Shown: positions 20,071 to 28,556 of the stretch, one piece after another | Layout of the letters: every line of letters begins with the position of its first letter | Numbering within the stretch: position 1 is the first letter of the stretch | Source: Leisingera sp. ANG59 | Lineage (GTDB): Bacteria > Pseudomonadota > Alphaproteobacteria > Rhodobacterales > Rhodobacteraceae | Length of the DNA: 64,000 bases | NCBI RefSeq assembly: GCF_013317235.1 | Contig: NZ_WLCM01000001.1 | Coordinates: 321,552 to 385,551, forward strand | Reading direction: 5' to 3' | The notes under the pieces: generated by a model | The model's input: only the letters and a program-made list of their open reading frames with translations | The model's database searches: none | What the model was told of the DNA's origin: nothing | Made by a program: the position numbers and the translations under genes

Positions 20071-21204
20071 TCAGAACCGCTGCCCGACATAGACATACAG
20101 CTGGGTTTCCTGCGCGTTGTTGCGGCTGAGATCAATGGAGAAATCGACCGGGAATTTCTTTGAGACCCGGTAGCGGAGGCCTGCGCCGGCGGCGCTGTGG
20201 CTGCCGCCCTGCGTCAAATCGCCGAACTCCGGCCCCGTCCAGCCGGTGCCGGCAAAGACCACGCCGCCCCAGCGCTTGGAAAACCGCCTGCGGTACTCGG
20301 CCTGCACCGAGGCAGAGTGCGCGCCGATGAACTGCGTGCTGTTGAAGCCCCGCATGTTGTCGGTGGCGCCGATGGAGCATTGGTCGAAGAACGGCGTATT
20401 GCCGGAGGCAGCGCAAAAGGTGCCGCGCAGAGCAAGCACACCGCGCCGACCCAGCGGGCGGTAGCCGTCAAGAATGGCATAACCCTTGTCATACCGGCGG
20501 CTGAGCCCGCCCAGGGTGTGGGACCGGGTGGCAAAGGCAGTCAGCCGTGTGCCTTGCGTGGGATAGTCACTGTCATCGCGCCGGTCCCAGTCAAGGCTGA
20601 GACCGAAGGTTCCGATTTCCAGATCAGCATCCGGCTGCAGGCTGGACGGCAGCAGCCCCGCGTTTGGCGTGATGCCCGTCTCCAAGTAGCGCAGCAGGAT
20701 CCCGGCAGACAGCTCCGGCGTCACCCCATACGCCGCGTTGATCCGCACCAGCGACCCGTCCTGCCTGACCGGCAGCACGCCAAGTCCGGTATACAGGTCA
20801 TAGGCCGCGTCCGCCCGCGCCGCGAGGGCCTTGATCTGCCAGCGGTTGCCCGGCAAGGCGAAGTTGATCATACCCGCCGTTGCCCGGCTGCCATTGTCCG
20901 ACCTGAGACCACCCAATCCAATCACAGAAGTGTTGGCATCCTGACTGGTCTTGAACAGATACCCCGCGCCCAGCGCCAAGCCAGTGCCGATCATCGGGCT
21001 GGAAAACGGCACTGGTGCAACCACGACAGAGCCGTTGCGGAAGCCATAGCCTTCGGCCTTCTGCGCGGCCTCGATGTTCCCCAGTTGCCGCTCCGTCTGT
21101 TCTGGCCCCGCAGTAAGCCCGGCAGTGGCCAGAAGCGCCAATCCTGCAGCCGCGGCCGCTGTTCTGGCGGCGCGGCACAGGGGATTACTTCTTCTGCCCG
21201 GCAC
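20071..21204 (-). CDS. BamA/TamA family outer-membrane beta-barrel protein
   Basis: Outer-membrane protein of 377 residues. A GTG start at 21204 with GAGGG upstream gives an N-terminal signal peptide (hydrophobic AAAAAGLALLATAGLTAG). The rest is a barrel: alternating strands such as VSVVVAPVPFSSP-type segments, GLGGLRSDNGSRATAGMINFA, and LDWDRRDDSDYPTQGTRLTAF typical of the D15/Omp85 C-terminal domain, ending in the aromatic C-terminal residue YVYVGQRF needed for barrel assembly. No POTRA domains are present, so it resembles the short barrel-only members. Its start overlaps the upstream channel gene by 20 bp, implying coupled translation. Confidence 0.83.
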   Translation of the reverse strand: MPGRRSNPLCRAARTAAAAAGLALLATAGLTAGPEQTERQLGNIEAAQKAEGYGFRNGSVVVAPVPFSSPMIGTGLALGAGYLFKTSQDANTSVIGLGGLRSDNGSRATAGMINFALPGNRWQIKALAARADAAYDLYTGLGVLPVRQDGSLVRINAAYGVTPELSAGILLRYLETGITPNAGLLPSSLQPDADLEIGTFGLSLDWDRRDDSDYPTQGTRLTAFATRSHTLGGLSRRYDKGYAILDGYRPLGRRGVLALRGTFCAASGNTPFFDQCSIGATDNMRGFNSTQFIGAHSASVQAEYRRRFSKRWGGVVFAGTGWTGPEFGDLTQGGSHSAAGAGLRYRVSKKFPVDFSIDLSRNNAQETQLYVYVGQRF

Positions 21205-23455
21205 CGCCCTCGGTCCCCTCAGCCGCCTGCTGTTGCGCGACGCTGCCGGCGGCAGCGGCCACGGCGGCCTTTTCGGAGTCGTTCAGCTGGTCCGTGTCGT
21301 CCAGCCCCGGGATCGCCACCCGGACCTCGCGGCGGGCAAAGTCGATGCCGTTCTCGGCAAAGGCCGCCTTCACCCGGTTGTAGATCTCCTTGCGGATGGT
21401 GAACTGGGTGCCCGGCTTGGCCATGAACTTGCCGCGGATGATCATCCCGACGTCATCAAAGTCGAAGACACCCTGGCTTTTGAACGGCTGCAGGAAATCG
21501 TCCTTGTACAGCTCATCCTCCAGCATCGAGGCGCCGATCTTCTTGAATATCTTCTTCACTTTGTTGGGATCGGTATCAAACGGCACAGTGAAGCGTAGCT
21601 TCATGATCACCCAGTCGCGGCTGTAATTCGTCAGTTTGGGGATTTCGCCATAGGGGATGGTATTGATCGGCCCTCGGTGGTGGCGCAGCTGCATTGAGCG
21701 GATCGAAATCTTCTCGACGGTGCCGCGGGTGCCTTCAACCTCGACGTATTCGCCGACCCGGAAGGCATCATCGACCAGGAAGAAGATGCCGGAAACCACG
21801 TCCGATACCAGCTTCTGCGCGCCAAAACCGATGGCGAGTCCCAAAATACCAGCTCCGGCAAGAAGCGGCGTGATATCGATGCCCAGCGCGCCGACAGCCA
21901 GCAGGCCGAATATCACCACGATGGCGATCTGGGCGGTGACCAGCAATAACGGAAGCACGGTTGCCAGCCGCGATCCGCCCGCGCCGCCGCCTTCGCCGCC
22001 GGCCTCGGCCTCTTCACCGGAAGTCTGTTCCTTGGCTAGCCGACGGTTGATCCACAGCGACACGCCCTCATAGACCACATAGCCCACCGCGACGGTCATC
22101 AGGCAGCCGATGATATTGCCGGCGATGCCTTCGGCACCGGTCGCAATATCCATCAGATCCACATCCCAGGCATTGGAAATGATCACAAGCACAATGCCCG
22201 CCACCAATACACGGCCGATCCGGATATAGCTGCGTTTGGTCGATTTATAGGCTTCAGCCGCCAGCCGGCCTTCGCCGGACATCGGAGGCACCAGATGTTT
22301 GACCAACCCGCGAATGGCGGTGTCCAGCGCCGGCGCGGCCAGCAGCCAGAACATGGTGACATAGTGGGCGCCGTGGATCAGCTGCGCCACCTTGCCGAGA
22401 CCGACGAGCGTTCCGACCACCACCCATGTCAGTGCTGCGACGGCCATCGCGAAGTAGGGGTAATAATGTGCCGCCACCTCGTCATAACGGGTGCTGTCCG
22501 GGTCGGTGCCGCGCATCATGTCGGTCAGCCCTTCGCGCGCGGTCCATGCGATCCAGATGATGTAGACATAGACCAGGCTGTCCAGCCAGTAGGCCAGACG
22601 GATCGACTCCGGCGGCACACCGTTAACGGTGTTGAAGTTGACCGAGAAAATGGTCAGCCCGGCAAGGAATATCAGGCCGATGGTGTGCAGATGCAGGAAA
22701 TCCGCCCAGCGGTCGCTGGCGTTGACCAGCCGCCGGTCCGGCCGTTCCGGCGCCATGATGAAGCGGGACACGGCCGCACCCACCCGCGGCATCCAGATCA
22801 GATAGGTGACCATCGGTGCCGCAAACTGCAGCATCTGCGCGTCCAGCAAACTTCGGCCCACCGCACGGATCACGAGGTAAAATACCACCAGGCCGATCAT
22901 CTCGCGCAGGAACCGGCGGCCCAGAAAGCTCAGCGCCCCTGCCAGCGTGTCCGCTTCGCCACTGACTGCTTCAAGGTTGCGCCAGCGCGCAATCAGCTTG
23001 CGCACCGCAAACTCCGCGGCCAGCCCGATGGCGAGTGTCAGGGCAATCAGGCCCAGCATTTTCAAAACACCGCCCAGACCGCCGTGTTTTTGCACAAAGT
23101 TACTGATCGCCCGCGCCTGGCCCTCCGGAAGCACCGGCAGTTTACGCGCCGCATCAGTTACCGGCAGCGTGAAGGCAGTCCACAGCCGCACCACCCGCCC
23201 GGTCAGGGTTGGCGGCGCCGCTTCGCTTTCTTGGCGGGCCGCCACGGCGTCCAGCCTTTCAAGCAGCAGCGCCCGCACCTGGTCGTCGGACATCCGGGCA
23301 ACCATCTCGTGAATGGCATCCTCGGTCAGCGGATCAGGCAGGGCAGGCGCCTCGCTGTTCTGCGCCATGGCCGGCGCCTGTAAGACTGCCCCAAGAACCA
23401 GAACTGTCAAAATTACGCTGAAAATGCGGGCGAAGTGATGAAAAATAAACGTCAT
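21185..23455 (-). CDS. YbiO-like MscS family mechanosensitive channel
   Basis: Large mechanosensitive channel of 756 residues. It has a Sec signal peptide (MTFIFHHFARIFSVILTVLV, cleavage after PAMAQ), a periplasmic N-terminal domain to about residue 130, multiple transmembrane helices, and the MscS pore/beta domain: PLLAGAGILGLAIGFGAQKL near residue 540, then DAFRVGEYVEVEGTRGTVEKI. The tail is Ala/Gln-rich. Length and layout match the E. coli YbiO class, which releases solutes under hypo-osmotic shock. It is translationally coupled to the downstream barrel protein. Confidence 0.9.
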   Translation of the reverse strand: MTFIFHHFARIFSVILTVLVLGAVLQAPAMAQNSEAPALPDPLTEDAIHEMVARMSDDQVRALLLERLDAVAARQESEAAPPTLTGRVVRLWTAFTLPVTDAARKLPVLPEGQARAISNFVQKHGGLGGVLKMLGLIALTLAIGLAAEFAVRKLIARWRNLEAVSGEADTLAGALSFLGRRFLREMIGLVVFYLVIRAVGRSLLDAQMLQFAAPMVTYLIWMPRVGAAVSRFIMAPERPDRRLVNASDRWADFLHLHTIGLIFLAGLTIFSVNFNTVNGVPPESIRLAYWLDSLVYVYIIWIAWTAREGLTDMMRGTDPDSTRYDEVAAHYYPYFAMAVAALTWVVVGTLVGLGKVAQLIHGAHYVTMFWLLAAPALDTAIRGLVKHLVPPMSGEGRLAAEAYKSTKRSYIRIGRVLVAGIVLVIISNAWDVDLMDIATGAEGIAGNIIGCLMTVAVGYVVYEGVSLWINRRLAKEQTSGEEAEAGGEGGGAGGSRLATVLPLLLVTAQIAIVVIFGLLAVGALGIDITPLLAGAGILGLAIGFGAQKLVSDVVSGIFFLVDDAFRVGEYVEVEGTRGTVEKISIRSMQLRHHRGPINTIPYGEIPKLTNYSRDWVIMKLRFTVPFDTDPNKVKKIFKKIGASMLEDELYKDDFLQPFKSQGVFDFDDVGMIIRGKFMAKPGTQFTIRKEIYNRVKAAFAENGIDFARREVRVAIPGLDDTDQLNDSEKAAVAAAAGSVAQQQAAEGTEGGAGQKK

Positions 23456-23590
23456 CGGAACCTCCTGGGCCAGGAAATCTGGCTGGGTGCGGGTAACCTC
23501 TGTCCCAGTTGAACCGATGAGTTGTATTCAGGTCAAAGGAAAATGGCTTTCTCCGCAGCGCGTTAGTCAGCAGCTGGCAGCCGTATGGCC

Positions 23591-23715
23591 AAAAAAAAGG
23601 CCGAGCACTAAGCTCGGCCGAAGTCCAACAGGGAGGTATGAAGGGGGGCGAAGCCGCCGCCTTCATGAGGATCATTTAGGGTGATGAAGGGCACCCTTCA
23701 AGAGGATTAACGCCA
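23591..23715 (-). ncRNA. Candidate small regulatory RNA
   Basis: The minus strand contains, in order: a short GAAGGG/CCCTTC hairpin (about 23687-23700), a stronger ATGAAGG/CCTTCAT hairpin (23638-23666) with internal GGCG/CGCC pairing, an unpaired CCTCCC (23631-23636), and a perfect 8-bp terminator stem GGCCGAGC/GCTCGGCC (23599-23619) ending in eight T. The exposed CCTCCC is complementary to Shine-Dalgarno sequences, a feature of several rhodobacterial sRNAs. The 5' end and promoter are not defined. The alternative is a long 3' UTR of the LysR gene at 23832. Confidence 0.4.
23599..23619 (-). terminator. Rho-independent terminator (candidate sRNA or LysR 3' end)
   Basis: Stem GGCCGAGC / GCTCGGCC with a five-base loop, followed on the minus strand by eight T. 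It is 213 bp beyond the LysR stop codon, which is far for a simple gene terminator. Confidence 0.9.
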
Positions 23716-23831
23716 ATTCAGCATCAATGCTGCTATGCGATTTTTGCATGGCTGGCGATTGCGTTTGCGGCGGACAGTCTCAGCAGCCGTGAAGCAGCCA
23801 CAAAAACGGAAAGCCAGACAGGTCCGGGAGT

Positions 23832-24737
23832 TCAGAGTTTGCCCAGTTCCTTCATGTGCTTGCGGTGGGCCATGATCTCGCTTTGAACAAAATCCCGGAA
23901 AGCACCGACGCGCTGGGAATGGCGCAGTTCCTCGGGGTAGGCGAGGTAGACCGGAACTTCGTTCTGGACCTCTTCGGTCAGCACTTCGACCAGCTGCGGG
24001 AATTCTTCTGTCACATAGTCAGGCAGAATACCGATGCCCAGATTATGCAGCACCCCCTGCAGCACCCCGAAGTAATTGTTCACGGTCAGCAGCGAACCGG
24101 GGTTCAGTGCCATCAGCTTCTTGCCCAGAACAGCAGCCGACCCCACCTGGGCTGAGCGCTGGTTCTGGCAAATCAGACGGTGATTGGAAATATCCTCTGA
24201 CGTTTCCAGGTTGCCGTGCTTCTCCAGGTATGAGGGTGTCGCATAGAGTCCCATCCGAACCGTCATCAGCCGCTTGCGCACCAGATCAGCTTGGCTTGGC
24301 TCCTTCATGCGGATCGCCACATCAGCCTCGCGCATGGGCAGGTCCAGCACCCGTTCCTCCAGCATCAGGTCGATCTTGAGGTTGGGGTACTGCTCATACA
24401 GCTTGGTCAGCCGCGGTGCCAGCCACAAGGTGCCAAAGCCGACGGTGGTGGTGACGCGCAACTCGCCGAACACTTCCTCCTCGCTGTCGCGGATGCGGGC
24501 AGAGGCCGCCTCCAGCCGCGCGGACATGGATTGAGTGGCGTCAAACAGCAGTTCGCCCTGCTCGGTGAGAATCAGTCCGCGCGCATGGCGGTGGAAAAGC
24601 GTCGCATTGAGGCTCTCTTCCAGTGCGCGGATCTGGCGGCTGACCGCCGATTGGGACAGATTCAGCTTGTCACCCGCATGGGTCAGGCTGCCCGCATCGG
24701 CCACTGCGTGAAATATTCTGAGCTTATCCCAATCCAT
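23832..24737 (-). CDS. LysR family transcriptional regulator (divergent from IOR)
   Basis: Regulator of 301 residues. The N-terminal HTH reads LRIFHAVADAGSLTHAGDKLNLSQSAVSRQIRALEESL, a textbook LysR helix-turn-helix at residues 5-60 (quoted in parts: HAVADAGSLTHAG, LSQSAVSRQI), followed by the substrate-binding domain. It diverges from the indolepyruvate:ferredoxin oxidoreductase gene across 169 bp containing a 19-bp palindrome, so it is the probable regulator of that gene and of aromatic amino acid breakdown. The effector is unknown. Confidence 0.9.
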   Translation of the reverse strand: MDWDKLRIFHAVADAGSLTHAGDKLNLSQSAVSRQIRALEESLNATLFHRHARGLILTEQGELLFDATQSMSARLEAASARIRDSEEEVFGELRVTTTVGFGTLWLAPRLTKLYEQYPNLKIDLMLEERVLDLPMREADVAIRMKEPSQADLVRKRLMTVRMGLYATPSYLEKHGNLETSEDISNHRLICQNQRSAQVGSAAVLGKKLMALNPGSLLTVNNYFGVLQGVLHNLGIGILPDYVTEEFPQLVEVLTEEVQNEVPVYLAYPEELRHSQRVGAFRDFVQSEIMAHRKHMKELGKL

Positions 24738-24839
24738 ATGTGTTACTTTCTGTCCGTTCGGGGCCGACTGTATGAAATCTTAGTTATGTATCAGTTTTCG
24801 CGGCGCAAGCGAGCAAAATCGAAAAAAATGCGGCTATTC

Positions 24840-24858
24840 AGGTCAGTATTTATGACCT
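24840..24858. promoter_or_regulatory. Palindromic operator upstream of the indolepyruvate oxidoreductase gene
   Basis: Perfect inverted repeat AGGTCA-N7-TGACCT in the divergent intergenic region, ending 48 bp before the ATG at 24907. It is the only clear dyad there and a natural binding site for the LysR regulator at 23832-24737 or another dimeric repressor. Confidence 0.5.
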
Positions 24859-24906
24859 ATTCTTGACGGCAGAAAGTGCAAGCTAATCCCGGTTGAGGAG
24901 GCCACG

Positions 24907-27900
24907 ATGAGCACGCCGAAAATCACTCTGAACGACAAATACGATCTGACCAAGTCGCCCGTGCTGCTGAACGGCACCCAGGCGCTGGTTCGGCTGATGC
25001 TGATGCAGAAGCATCGCGATAAGGCGGCGGGTCTCAACACCGCCGGGCTTGTCACCGGTTACCGCGGGTCCCCGCTGGGGGCAGTGGATCTGCAGATGTC
25101 CCGCGCCGAAAAACAGCTGAATGAGGCTGACGTCACCTTTCAGTACGGCTTGAACGAGGACCTTGCTGTAACCGCCCTGTGGGGTGCCCAGCAGGCTGAG
25201 GTGCGCGGCGAAGGAAAGTATGACGGCGTCTTTGGCCTGTGGTACGGCAAGGGGCCGGGCGTTGACCGTTCCGGTGATGCGATCCGCCACGCCAACATGG
25301 CCGGTTCCTCCAAACACGGCGGCGTGCTGCTGGCAATGGGCGACGACCACACCGGCGAAAGCTCCACCGTGCTGCACCAGTCGGAATGGTCGCTGCTGGA
25401 CTGCTACCTGCCGATCGTCAGCCCGGCGGGCGTGCAGGAGATCCTGGATTACGGCATTTACGGCTATGCGCTCAGCCGGTTCTCCGGCCTTTGGGTCGGC
25501 CTCAAGACCATGAAGGATACCATCGAGGTGACCTCGGTTGTCGATGCCCGCCCCGAACGGATGCAGCTGGTCACCCCGGACTTCGACATGCCGGCCGACG
25601 GGCTCAACATCCGCCTGGATGACGACCGCTTCCGCCAGGAAAACCGCATCATCGACTACAAGCGCTTTGCGGCAGAGGCGTTCAGCCATGCCAACAAGAT
25701 GGACAAGCGCATGTGGGGCAAGCCCGGCGCCAAGATCGGTTTTGTGGCCGCGGGCAAGAACTGGCTCGACCTGGTGCATGCGCTGAAACTCTTGAACATC
25801 GACGAGAACATGGCTGAACGGCTAGGTATCACCACCTACAAGGTGGGCCAGACCTGGCCAATGGACATGAAGGGCTTCAACGACTGGGCAGAGGGCCTGG
25901 ACCTGATCGTCGTGGTCGAGGAAAAGCGCAAGCTGATCGAGATTCAGATCAAGGAAGCGATCTTTGACAACCGCCGCGGCCGCCGGGTGTACGGCTGGTA
26001 CAAGGGCGGCGCCGGCGGCATGCACCGCGACGAGCTGTTCCCGACGAAATACGCCCTGGACCCGATCATGATCGCCGAGAAACTGGGGGGAATCCTGATC
26101 GAGGAAGGCCGCGAGACCGAGGCGATCCGGGCCGGCTTGGAAGCACTGGCGGAGGCGCGCCGCGCGGACAACGCCGAGGAAATCGCCACCCGTCTGCCAT
26201 ACTTCTGCTCCGGCTGCCCGCACAATTCCTCCACCCGCCTGCCGGACGGCTCCCGCGCTTATGCGGGCATCGGCTGCCACTTCATGGTGCAGTGGATGGA
26301 CCGTGAGACCACCGGCTTCACCCATATGGGAGGCGAAGGCGTCAACTGGGTGGGCGAGGCGCCGTTCTCCACCCGCAAGCATGTGTTCCAGAATCTGGGC
26401 GACGGTACGTACAACCACTCCGGCGTGCAGGCAATCCGCGCAGCACTCGCCGAAGGCACGAACATCACCTACAAGATCCTCTTCAATGATGCTGTGGCGA
26501 TGACCGGCGGCCAGCAGGCCGAGGGCGGGCTGACCGCGCAGCAGATCGCGCATGAGCTGAAGGCGATGGGCGTCAAGACCATGGCGGTCGTCTATGACGG
26601 GAAGGAAGACGTGGACGCCTCCCTGTTCCCGGCTGGCATGCGGATGCATGAACGCGCCGAGATGATGAAAATCCAGCGCGAGTTCGAGCAGGTCGAAGGC
26701 GTTTCCGCCATCATCTACATCCAGACCTGCGCCGCCGAAAAGCGCCGCCGCCGAAAAAAGGGCCAGTTCCCGGATCCGGATCAGCGGGTGTTCATCAACA
26801 CCGACGTCTGCGAAGGCTGCGGCGATTGCGGGGTGCAGTCGAACTGCGTCTCCATTGTGCCCAAGGACACCGAACTGGGCCGCAAGCGCGCCATCGACCA
26901 GTCCTCCTGTAACAAGGACTTCTCCTGCCTCAACGGCTTCTGCCCGTCCTTTGTGACCGTTGAAGGCGCCAAGATCCGCAAGGAAGCAACCGCCGACATC
27001 GACCTGCCGCATCTGCCGAAACCGGAACTGCCCGCGATTGACGGCACCCATAACGTGGTGATCACCGGCGTCGGCGGCACCGGCGTTGTGACCATCGGCG
27101 CGGTGCTGGCGCAGGCGGCGCAGATCGACGGCATGGGCGCCGGGCTGATGGAAATGGCCGGCCTCGCCCAGAAGGGCGGCGCGGTGCATATCCACTGCCG
27201 GATTGCCAACAACCCGGAGGACATCTCAGCGATCCGCGTCGCTACCGGCGAGGCGCATGCGCTGATCGGCGGCGACCTGGTGGTCAGCGCCGGCGCCAAG
27301 ACCCTGGGCCTGACCACCTCCGGCCAGACCGGCGCAGTTGTGAACAGCCACGAGATCATCACCGGCGAATTCACCAAGAACACCGAGTTCAAGGTGCCGG
27401 TCGATCGTCTGGAACTGGCGCTGCAGGCGCGTCTGCGCGACCGGCTGGACCTGTTCGATGCCTCCGAGCTGGCCCGCGCCACCATGGGCGACTCGATCTT
27501 CTCGAACATGATGGTGTTCGGCGGCGCCTGGCAGAAGGGGCTGGTCCCGGTCAGCCACGAGGCGATCGAACAGGCGATCGAGATGAACGGCGCCGCGGTG
27601 GAGCGCAACAAGCGCGCCTTCGACATCGGCCGCTGGGCGGTGCTGCACCCGGAAGAGGCCGCCAAGCTGATCCAGCCCAAGGCCGCGGCGGCGCCGAAGA
27701 CGCTGGACGAGAAAATCGCCTTCCGCGCCGATCACCTGGTGGCCTACCAGGGCAAGGGGCTGGCGAAACGCTATAACAAGCTCGTTGACGGAATCAGCGA
27801 TCCCGCGCTGAAGGAAGCCGTGGCAAAGGGGTACCACAAGCTCCTGGCCTACAAGGACGAATACGAGGTTGCCCGTCTGCTGCTCGACAGCCGCGCTAAG

Positions 27901-28326
27901 GCGGAGGCGGAGTTCGAGGGCGACCTGAAGCTCTCGTACCACCTGGCTCCGCCGATGCTGGGCGGAACCGATCCGAACGGCCGCCCGAAAAAACGCAAGT
28001 TCGGCGCAAGCATGGTTCGCGGCTTCCGCCTTCTGGCTAAGCTGAAAAGTCTGCGCGGCACACCGCTGGACATCTTCGGCTATACCGAGGAACGCAAGAT
28101 GGAGCGCGCGCTGATCAAGCAATATGAGGCGGACATGAAGGAATGGCTGCCCAAGGCCGCGCCTGAAATCATGGAGCCGCTCATCGCACTCGCTGAACTG
28201 CCGCTGCAGATCCGCGGCTTTGGCCCGGTAAAGATGGAGAACGAGCAGAAGGCCGCCAAGCGCCGTGAGGAACTGCTGGCAGCCCTGCGCCAGGGCGGCG
28301 TGCCGCTGAAACAGGCGGCAGAGTAA
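24907..28326 (+). CDS. Indolepyruvate:ferredoxin oxidoreductase, fused alpha/gamma-type
   Basis: Oxidatively decarboxylates aryl or branched 2-oxo acids to acyl-CoA with ferredoxin as acceptor. The 1139-residue chain fuses domains that are separate in archaeal IorAB: an N-terminal pyrimidine-type domain (GLVTGYRGSPLGAVDLQM), a TPP-binding domain with YFCSGCPHNSST near residue 435 and NDAVAMTGGQQAEGG near 525, a cysteine cluster DVCEGCGDCGVQSNC near 635 with further Cys at SSCNKDFSCLNGFCP for Fe-S, and a C-terminal gamma domain VVITGVGGTGVVTIGAVLAQ near 720. Length is normal for the fused class found in proteobacteria. GAGGAGG lies before the ATG. Likely role: phenylalanine, tyrosine or tryptophan catabolism. 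Confidence 0.93.
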   Translation: MSTPKITLNDKYDLTKSPVLLNGTQALVRLMLMQKHRDKAAGLNTAGLVTGYRGSPLGAVDLQMSRAEKQLNEADVTFQYGLNEDLAVTALWGAQQAEVRGEGKYDGVFGLWYGKGPGVDRSGDAIRHANMAGSSKHGGVLLAMGDDHTGESSTVLHQSEWSLLDCYLPIVSPAGVQEILDYGIYGYALSRFSGLWVGLKTMKDTIEVTSVVDARPERMQLVTPDFDMPADGLNIRLDDDRFRQENRIIDYKRFAAEAFSHANKMDKRMWGKPGAKIGFVAAGKNWLDLVHALKLLNIDENMAERLGITTYKVGQTWPMDMKGFNDWAEGLDLIVVVEEKRKLIEIQIKEAIFDNRRGRRVYGWYKGGAGGMHRDELFPTKYALDPIMIAEKLGGILIEEGRETEAIRAGLEALAEARRADNAEEIATRLPYFCSGCPHNSSTRLPDGSRAYAGIGCHFMVQWMDRETTGFTHMGGEGVNWVGEAPFSTRKHVFQNLGDGTYNHSGVQAIRAALAEGTNITYKILFNDAVAMTGGQQAEGGLTAQQIAHELKAMGVKTMAVVYDGKEDVDASLFPAGMRMHERAEMMKIQREFEQVEGVSAIIYIQTCAAEKRRRRKKGQFPDPDQRVFINTDVCEGCGDCGVQSNCVSIVPKDTELGRKRAIDQSSCNKDFSCLNGFCPSFVTVEGAKIRKEATADIDLPHLPKPELPAIDGTHNVVITGVGGTGVVTIGAVLAQAAQIDGMGAGLMEMAGLAQKGGAVHIHCRIANNPEDISAIRVATGEAHALIGGDLVVSAGAKTLGLTTSGQTGAVVNSHEIITGEFTKNTEFKVPVDRLELALQARLRDRLDLFDASELARATMGDSIFSNMMVFGGAWQKGLVPVSHEAIEQAIEMNGAAVERNKRAFDIGRWAVLHPEEAAKLIQPKAAAAPKTLDEKIAFRADHLVAYQGKGLAKRYNKLVDGISDPALKEAVAKGYHKLLAYKDEYEVARLLLDSRAKAEAEFEGDLKLSYHLAPPMLGGTDPNGRPKKRKFGASMVRGFRLLAKLKSLRGTPLDIFGYTEERKMERALIKQYEADMKEWLPKAAPEIMEPLIALAELPLQIRGFGPVKMENEQKAAKRREELLAALRQGGVPLKQAAE

Positions 28327-28386
28327 TACAGGGTAGGGCGGCGCACTCCCGCCCGCCTTGATCCTTTCAAGGAAAGGCCCAAGTCA

Positions 28387-28417
28387 GTTGGGCCCGGCGC
28401 CGCGCTGACGCGCGGCG
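28387..28417. repeat. REP-like palindromic repeat, copy 1
   Basis: GTTGGGCC followed by the hairpin CGCCGCGC-TGAC-GCGCGGCG, then TTTGCCGTTT. A second copy sharing GTTGGGCC and the GCGCCGCGC arm lies at 32655-32685. Here it could double as the terminator of the oxidoreductase gene, 61 bp upstream. Confidence 0.5.
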
Positions 28418-28556
28418 TTTGCCGTTTCGCCTGCAAATTTTCCCTCCATGGTCGTTTCTGGCGCATTTTTCAGCGATTTCAGCGCGCGGATAGACGCGCC
28501 GCCGCTAGGCTCGGCCCGGATTGCATGTCCTCGCTGCACCGGAAAGGAGCCGCCCG

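Larger units (their letters stand above)
23456..23831. other. 376 bp intergenic region
   Basis: No protein gene is supported. The region holds the upstream region of the MscS gene (right of 23456), a strong minus-strand terminator at 23599-23619 with a candidate sRNA before it, and the 3' flank of the LysR gene. A 25-codon minus-strand ORF beginning near 23749 (MQKSHSSIDAELALILLKG) lacks a ribosome site. Confidence 0.6.

Noticed and set aside
23638..23679. 13-codon plus-strand ORF starting after GGGAGGT
   Set aside because: The purine tract abuts the ATG with 1-2 bp spacing, too close to initiate; the GGGAGG is better explained as the complement of the sRNA anti-SD.
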